Of a stretch of 64,000 nucleotides of DNA, positions 60,764 through 64,000 are shown in pieces (positions within the stretch are counted from its first letter, which is position 1; every line of letters starts with the position of its first letter). Below the pieces are notes generated by a model. It was not told the DNA's origin. It saw only the letters and a list, made by a program, of their open reading frames with translations, and made no database searches. The position numbers and the translations under genes are program-made. Origin of the DNA: Rutidosis leptorrhynchoides. Lineage: Eukaryota; Streptophyta; Magnoliopsida; Asterales; Asteraceae. The stretch covers positions 357,174,001 to 357,238,000 of the forward strand of contig NC_092337.1 of NCBI RefSeq assembly GCF_046630445.1, read 5' to 3'.

Positions 60764-61315
60764 ATGAACGTTAAGGATAGACAACCAAAAATTTTAGAAG
60801 ACCTACCAGGAGATATGATTGATGAAATCTTGTCTAGAGTCGGACAGAATTCATCAGCACAGTTAGTTACGGTAAAATTAGTTTGTCAAACGTTTGAAAG
60901 ACATTCCAGGCATGCCTTAGTATATAAAAGGCTTTCCTTTGAAAGATGGGGTATATCACATTGGGGAGACTTTAAGTTACGCCAAGTTTTCTTTAAGGCA
61001 TTTAGTGCGGGAAACCCAGATGCAATTTTACGCTACGGGTTACGAACCTATTTTGACTCAACATATCCCAATATAGGATTTCGTGAGTTAGAAAGAGCTT
61101 CTAACATGCAACATAAAGAAGCATGTTATACTTACGGGTTAGTGATGTTCGCTTCTTATCAAAGTGAGAAAAAGAATATCGGGTTACAACTTTTAAATAA
61201 AACCTTCCCACAAGTGACGGACTCAGTAGTTGGGGTAAGAAACAAGGTTTTTAGATTGCTACGAGGCTGTTGGGTATTACGAAACCCTCGTTCTTTTGAC
61301 GACATTACAACATGA
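60764..61315 (+). CDS. Leader ORF 2 of A2: F-box protein (At1g67623-like)
   Basis: The start is ATG 60764, just after an acceptor-like TATTTTACAG and a TATAAAA run. Residues 12-50 (EDLPGDMIDEILSRVGQNSS, then VKLVCQTFERHSR) form an F-box, the domain that docks substrate receptors on SKP1 in SCF ubiquitin ligases. The following VYKRLSFERW, FFKAFSAGNPDAILRYGLRT and EACYTYGLVMFA match the tail seen in plant F-box proteins of the At1g67623 type. TGA at 61313-61315 ends it, but the frame runs on for 46 plausible codons to TAA 61454-61456, so this stop is probably a mutation. It lies inside the retrotransposon, between primer site and gag. Confidence 0.7.
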   Translation: MNVKDRQPKILEDLPGDMIDEILSRVGQNSSAQLVTVKLVCQTFERHSRHALVYKRLSFERWGISHWGDFKLRQVFFKAFSAGNPDAILRYGLRTYFDSTYPNIGFRELERASNMQHKEACYTYGLVMFASYQSEKKNIGLQLLNKTFPQVTDSVVGVRNKVFRLLRGCWVLRNPRSFDDITT

Positions 61316-61456
61316 TGCCTAGTCAATGGTCATAATGGTTACTTTCCACAAGACCAAGGATGGGAAGTCGTCTTAGTAAAACCAGAATGCATGACTTATT
61401 TTTGGACTTATGAATTACGTGTCTTTATTTCTTTTGCTGAACAACTTGCGTATTAA

Positions 61457-61795
61457 CTAGAAATGCCTTTATAGCTACCGAGTAGCAAAGATATTATGTG
61501 CTATATTTCATCCTATATGTATAATAGTGGTATTGTATGTTTGTAAAATATTGTATAAATATTTGAACGCGAAATATTATTGTAATAAGTTTTTCATATA
61601 GAAGTGTAGTAGTTGAGTTGTATAGTAGCTAGTAAGTATAAACTTAACGGGTAGGTATTACCCGAATTAAAACTATAAAATGCTAATATGAAGAAAAAGC
61701 TTTTATAAATAAGTTCATATAATGCTACGAGATACTATTGACTACTCTTAAATTCTATATGATTAACTCAATTCTTTTGGCTATTTTTGAAGGAA
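61457..61795 (+). other. Non-coding leader of A2 before gag
   Basis: A+T-rich, with no ORF. It contains AACGGGTAGGTATTACCCG, an imperfect inverted repeat at about 61647-61665. It ends directly at the gag ATG. Confidence 0.5.
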
Positions 61796-62940
61796 ATGGC
61801 ACCGGCGACTCGTCAGAATTTGAACATGAGCGAGGAAGACTTCTGTGTTTTCCTTGCTGCGAACATAGCCGCAGTACAGACTGCAATGCAAAATAACAAT
61901 AACTCTGGATCTAGCAGTGGAACTAATTCTACAAGAAATCGTGTAGGATGCTCCTACAAAGAATTCACTGCCTGCAAACCTTTGGAATTTGATGGAACCG
62001 AAGGACCAATTGGATTGAAACGGTGGACAGAGAAAATCGAATCGGAGTTTGCCATAAGTAAGTGTACTGAAGAGGAAAAAGTTAAGTACGCTACACATAC
62101 CTTCACAGGTACTTCGTTAACGTGGTGGAACACCTATCTTGAACAGGTAGGACAAAATGCTACTTACGCACTACCGTGGTCGGCATTCAAGCAATTGATG
62201 AACGAGCAGTACCGTCCTAGAAACGAAGTCAATAAACTCAAGGTAGAACTTAGGGAGTTACGAACACAAGGGTTCGACATTACCACATATGAACGACGAT
62301 TCACAGAGTTGTACCTATTGTGTCCGGGAGCGTTCGAAGATGAAGAAGAGAATATCGACGCGTTTGTAAAAGGGTTACTAGTAAGGATTCAAGAAGATGT
62401 GAGTTCACACGAGCCCGCTTCCATACAAAAGGCAAGTAGAATGGCTCATAAACTCATAAATCAGATTGAGGGAAGAATTAAAGAGCAGGTGGCCGAAGAA
62501 GCCAACACGAAACAACTCAAGAGAAAGTGGGAAGAAACCAGTGACAAGGGTCACCAATACAACAACAACAACAGCAACAACAATAACAACAACAATTACA
62601 ACCACAACCGCAACAACAATCGCAACAATAACTGCAATCCTAACAATAACTACAACAAACGTCCCAACAACAACAACTACAACAACCGTTCCAACAACAA
62701 TAACAATCTCAATAACAACAACGGCAACAAAAACCAAAAATGCTAAAGGTGTGAAGAGTACCACCAGAATGGGTTCTGCACGAAATTTTACACCAAGTGT
62801 AAAAGAACTGGTCATGGTGCGAAAAAGTGTGAGGTCTAAGGACCAAAGTTTAACAGAACTAATGGAACAAATAGTGGCAAAACAAGTAATGCCGCCTTTG
62901 TTTGTTATGGATGTGGAAATCGGGCCACATTAGAAGTAAT
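61796..62940 (+). pseudogene. A2 gag
   Basis: I take ATG 61796 (MAPATRQN) as the start; an upstream TTG would add only three codons. The gag domain is complete: EFDGTEGPIGLKRWTEKIES, THTFTGTSLTWWNTYLEQ, FKQLMNEQYRP, DITTYERRFTELYLLCPG. An Asn-rich tract of about 70 residues follows. TAA at 62744-62746 replaces the Gln just before the first knuckle (compare CQRC in A1). The second knuckle is disrupted by single-base losses near 62915-62935. Confidence 0.9.
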
Positions 62941-64000
62941 TGCCCGAATCAGGGGAATACTAATGGGAAGGGCCGCAGAAGAGTTTTCAATATTAATACA
63001 GCAGAAGCGCAGGAAGACCCGGAGCTTATTACGGGTACGTTTCTTATTAATAATAAATCTGCTTATGTTTTATTTGATTCGGGTGCGGATAGAAGCTATA
63101 TGAGTAGAGATTTTTGTGCTAAGTTAAGTTGCCCATTGACGCCTTTGGATAGTAAATTTTTACTCGAATTAGCAAACGGTAAATTAATTTCAGCAGATAA
63201 TATATGTCGGGATAGAGAAATTAAACTAGGGGATGAAACCTTTAAAATTGATTTAATACCAGTCGAGTTAGGGAGTTTTGATGTAATAATTGGTATGGAC
63301 TGGTTGAAAAAGGTGAGAGCAGAGGTCGTTTGTTACAAAAATGCGATTCGCATTATGCGTGAAAAGGGAAAACCTTTAATGGTGTACGGAGAAAAGAACA
63401 ACGCAAAATTAAACCTTATTAGTAGTTTGATGGCGCAAAAACTAATAAGAAAAGGTTGTTACGTCATTCTAGCACATATCAAGGAAGTTAAACCTGAAGA
63501 AAAGAACATCAGTGATGTTCCCGTCGCAAAAGAATTTTCCGATGTATTTTCAAAAGAATTACCGGGATTACCCCCACATCGATCCGTTGAATTTCAAATA
63601 GACTTTGTACCAGGAGCTGCACCAATAGCTCGTGCTCCATACCGACTCGCACCCAGCGAAATGAAAGAATTACAAAGTCAGTTACAGGAACTTTTAGAGC
63701 GTGGTTTCATTCGACCAAGCACATCACCATGGGGAGCTCTTGTTTTGTTTGTCAAGAAGAAGGATGGTACATTTAGGTTTTGTATCGACTACCGAGAGTT
63801 AAACAAACTTACCATCAAGAACCGCTACCCACTATCGAGAATCGATGACTTATTTGATCAACTACAAGGCTCGTCAGTTTATTCGAAGATTGATTTACGT
63901 TCTGGGTATCATCAAATGCGGGTGAAGGAGGATGATATTCCAAAGACTGCTTTTAGGACGTGTTACGGTCATTACGAGTTTATGGTTATGCCGTTTGGGT
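62941..64000 (+). CDS. A2 protease and reverse transcriptase (continues beyond the window)
   Basis: The frame is open from 62941 to the end of the window. The protease has [14 protein letters not shown] with the catalytic Asp and the family Ala intact, and [12 protein letters not shown] begins near 63520 ([15 protein letters not shown]) with [18 protein letters not shown] and [12 protein letters not shown], and is cut off after MPFG, before the catalytic FIDD box. This is the least damaged pol segment in the window. Confidence 0.9.

Larger units (their letters stand above)
56955..64000 (+). mobile_element. Ty3/gypsy chromovirus A2 (same family as A1), 5' part
   Basis: It consists of a 5' LTR (56955-59794), primer site, a 2-kb leader with two extra ORFs, gag, protease and RT, and runs off the window. 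Coding sequence and LTR match A1. It has in-frame stops in the leader ORFs and gag and frameshifts in the second zinc knuckle. The protease-RT frame is open from 62941 to the window end. Confidence 0.93.

Noticed and set aside
62405-62815. Val-rich ORF on the minus strand opposite gag
   Set aside because: It is the antisense of the Asn-codon tract (AAC/AAT read as GTT/ATT); low complexity.

Overview
The window is repeat-dense plant nuclear DNA. It is almost entirely transposable elements of eudicot type: Ty3/gypsy chromoviruses, an Athila-lineage element, an L1-type LINE, a tRNA-derived SINE, a hAT-like MITE and a PIF/Harbinger fragment. There is only a thin layer of possible host genes. Family resemblance suggests an Asteraceae-like genome, but this is an inference and nothing in the window proves it.

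Layout. 1-7472 is the 3' part of a Tekay-like chromovirus (A1), which inserted into a PIF/Harbinger transposase fragment (7473-7965). 8080-8775 holds a 30-bp tandem repeat, a TATA box and an unrecognised small ORF. From about 10196 to 54391 lies one decayed LINE. It is split by chromovirus B (12008-29908, target-site duplication GTTTG) and by a 23-kb Athila-like element C (30334-53387, duplication ATGGT). The 5' LTR of B is itself split by D (12458-21261, duplication TTGTG). D is a minus-strand, non-coding element that shares its primer site, leader and polypurine tract with B. The LINE reading frame resumes exactly at both LTR-element exits, which fixes the nesting order: LINE, then B and C, then D inside B.

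54392-56954 is an island with a SINE, a 331-bp hAT-like MITE with 8-bp duplications, and a minus-strand gene for a secreted IDA-LIKE peptide precursor. From 56955 to the window end is a second element of family A (A2) with its 5' LTR, primer site, gag, protease and part of the reverse transcriptase. Between its primer site and gag it carries two extra ORFs: an acidic protein and an F-box protein.

Main points of interest. (1) A2 carries an F-box gene in its leader. (2) Element C has three LTRs; the outer two match each other much better than the inner one, so an LTR-containing composite probably moved as one unit. (3) Element C has five pairs of a 14-bp palindrome, CATGCGATCGCATG, each pair spaced exactly 32 bp, in its LTRs, in the leader and upstream of a spliced extra ORF. 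Families B and D have different palindromes at matching LTR positions. (4) The IDA-LIKE peptide has Cys in place of the Arg of the RHN motif. Nearly every retroelement frame is broken, mostly by changes that fit cytosine deamination, so the elements look old and silenced.
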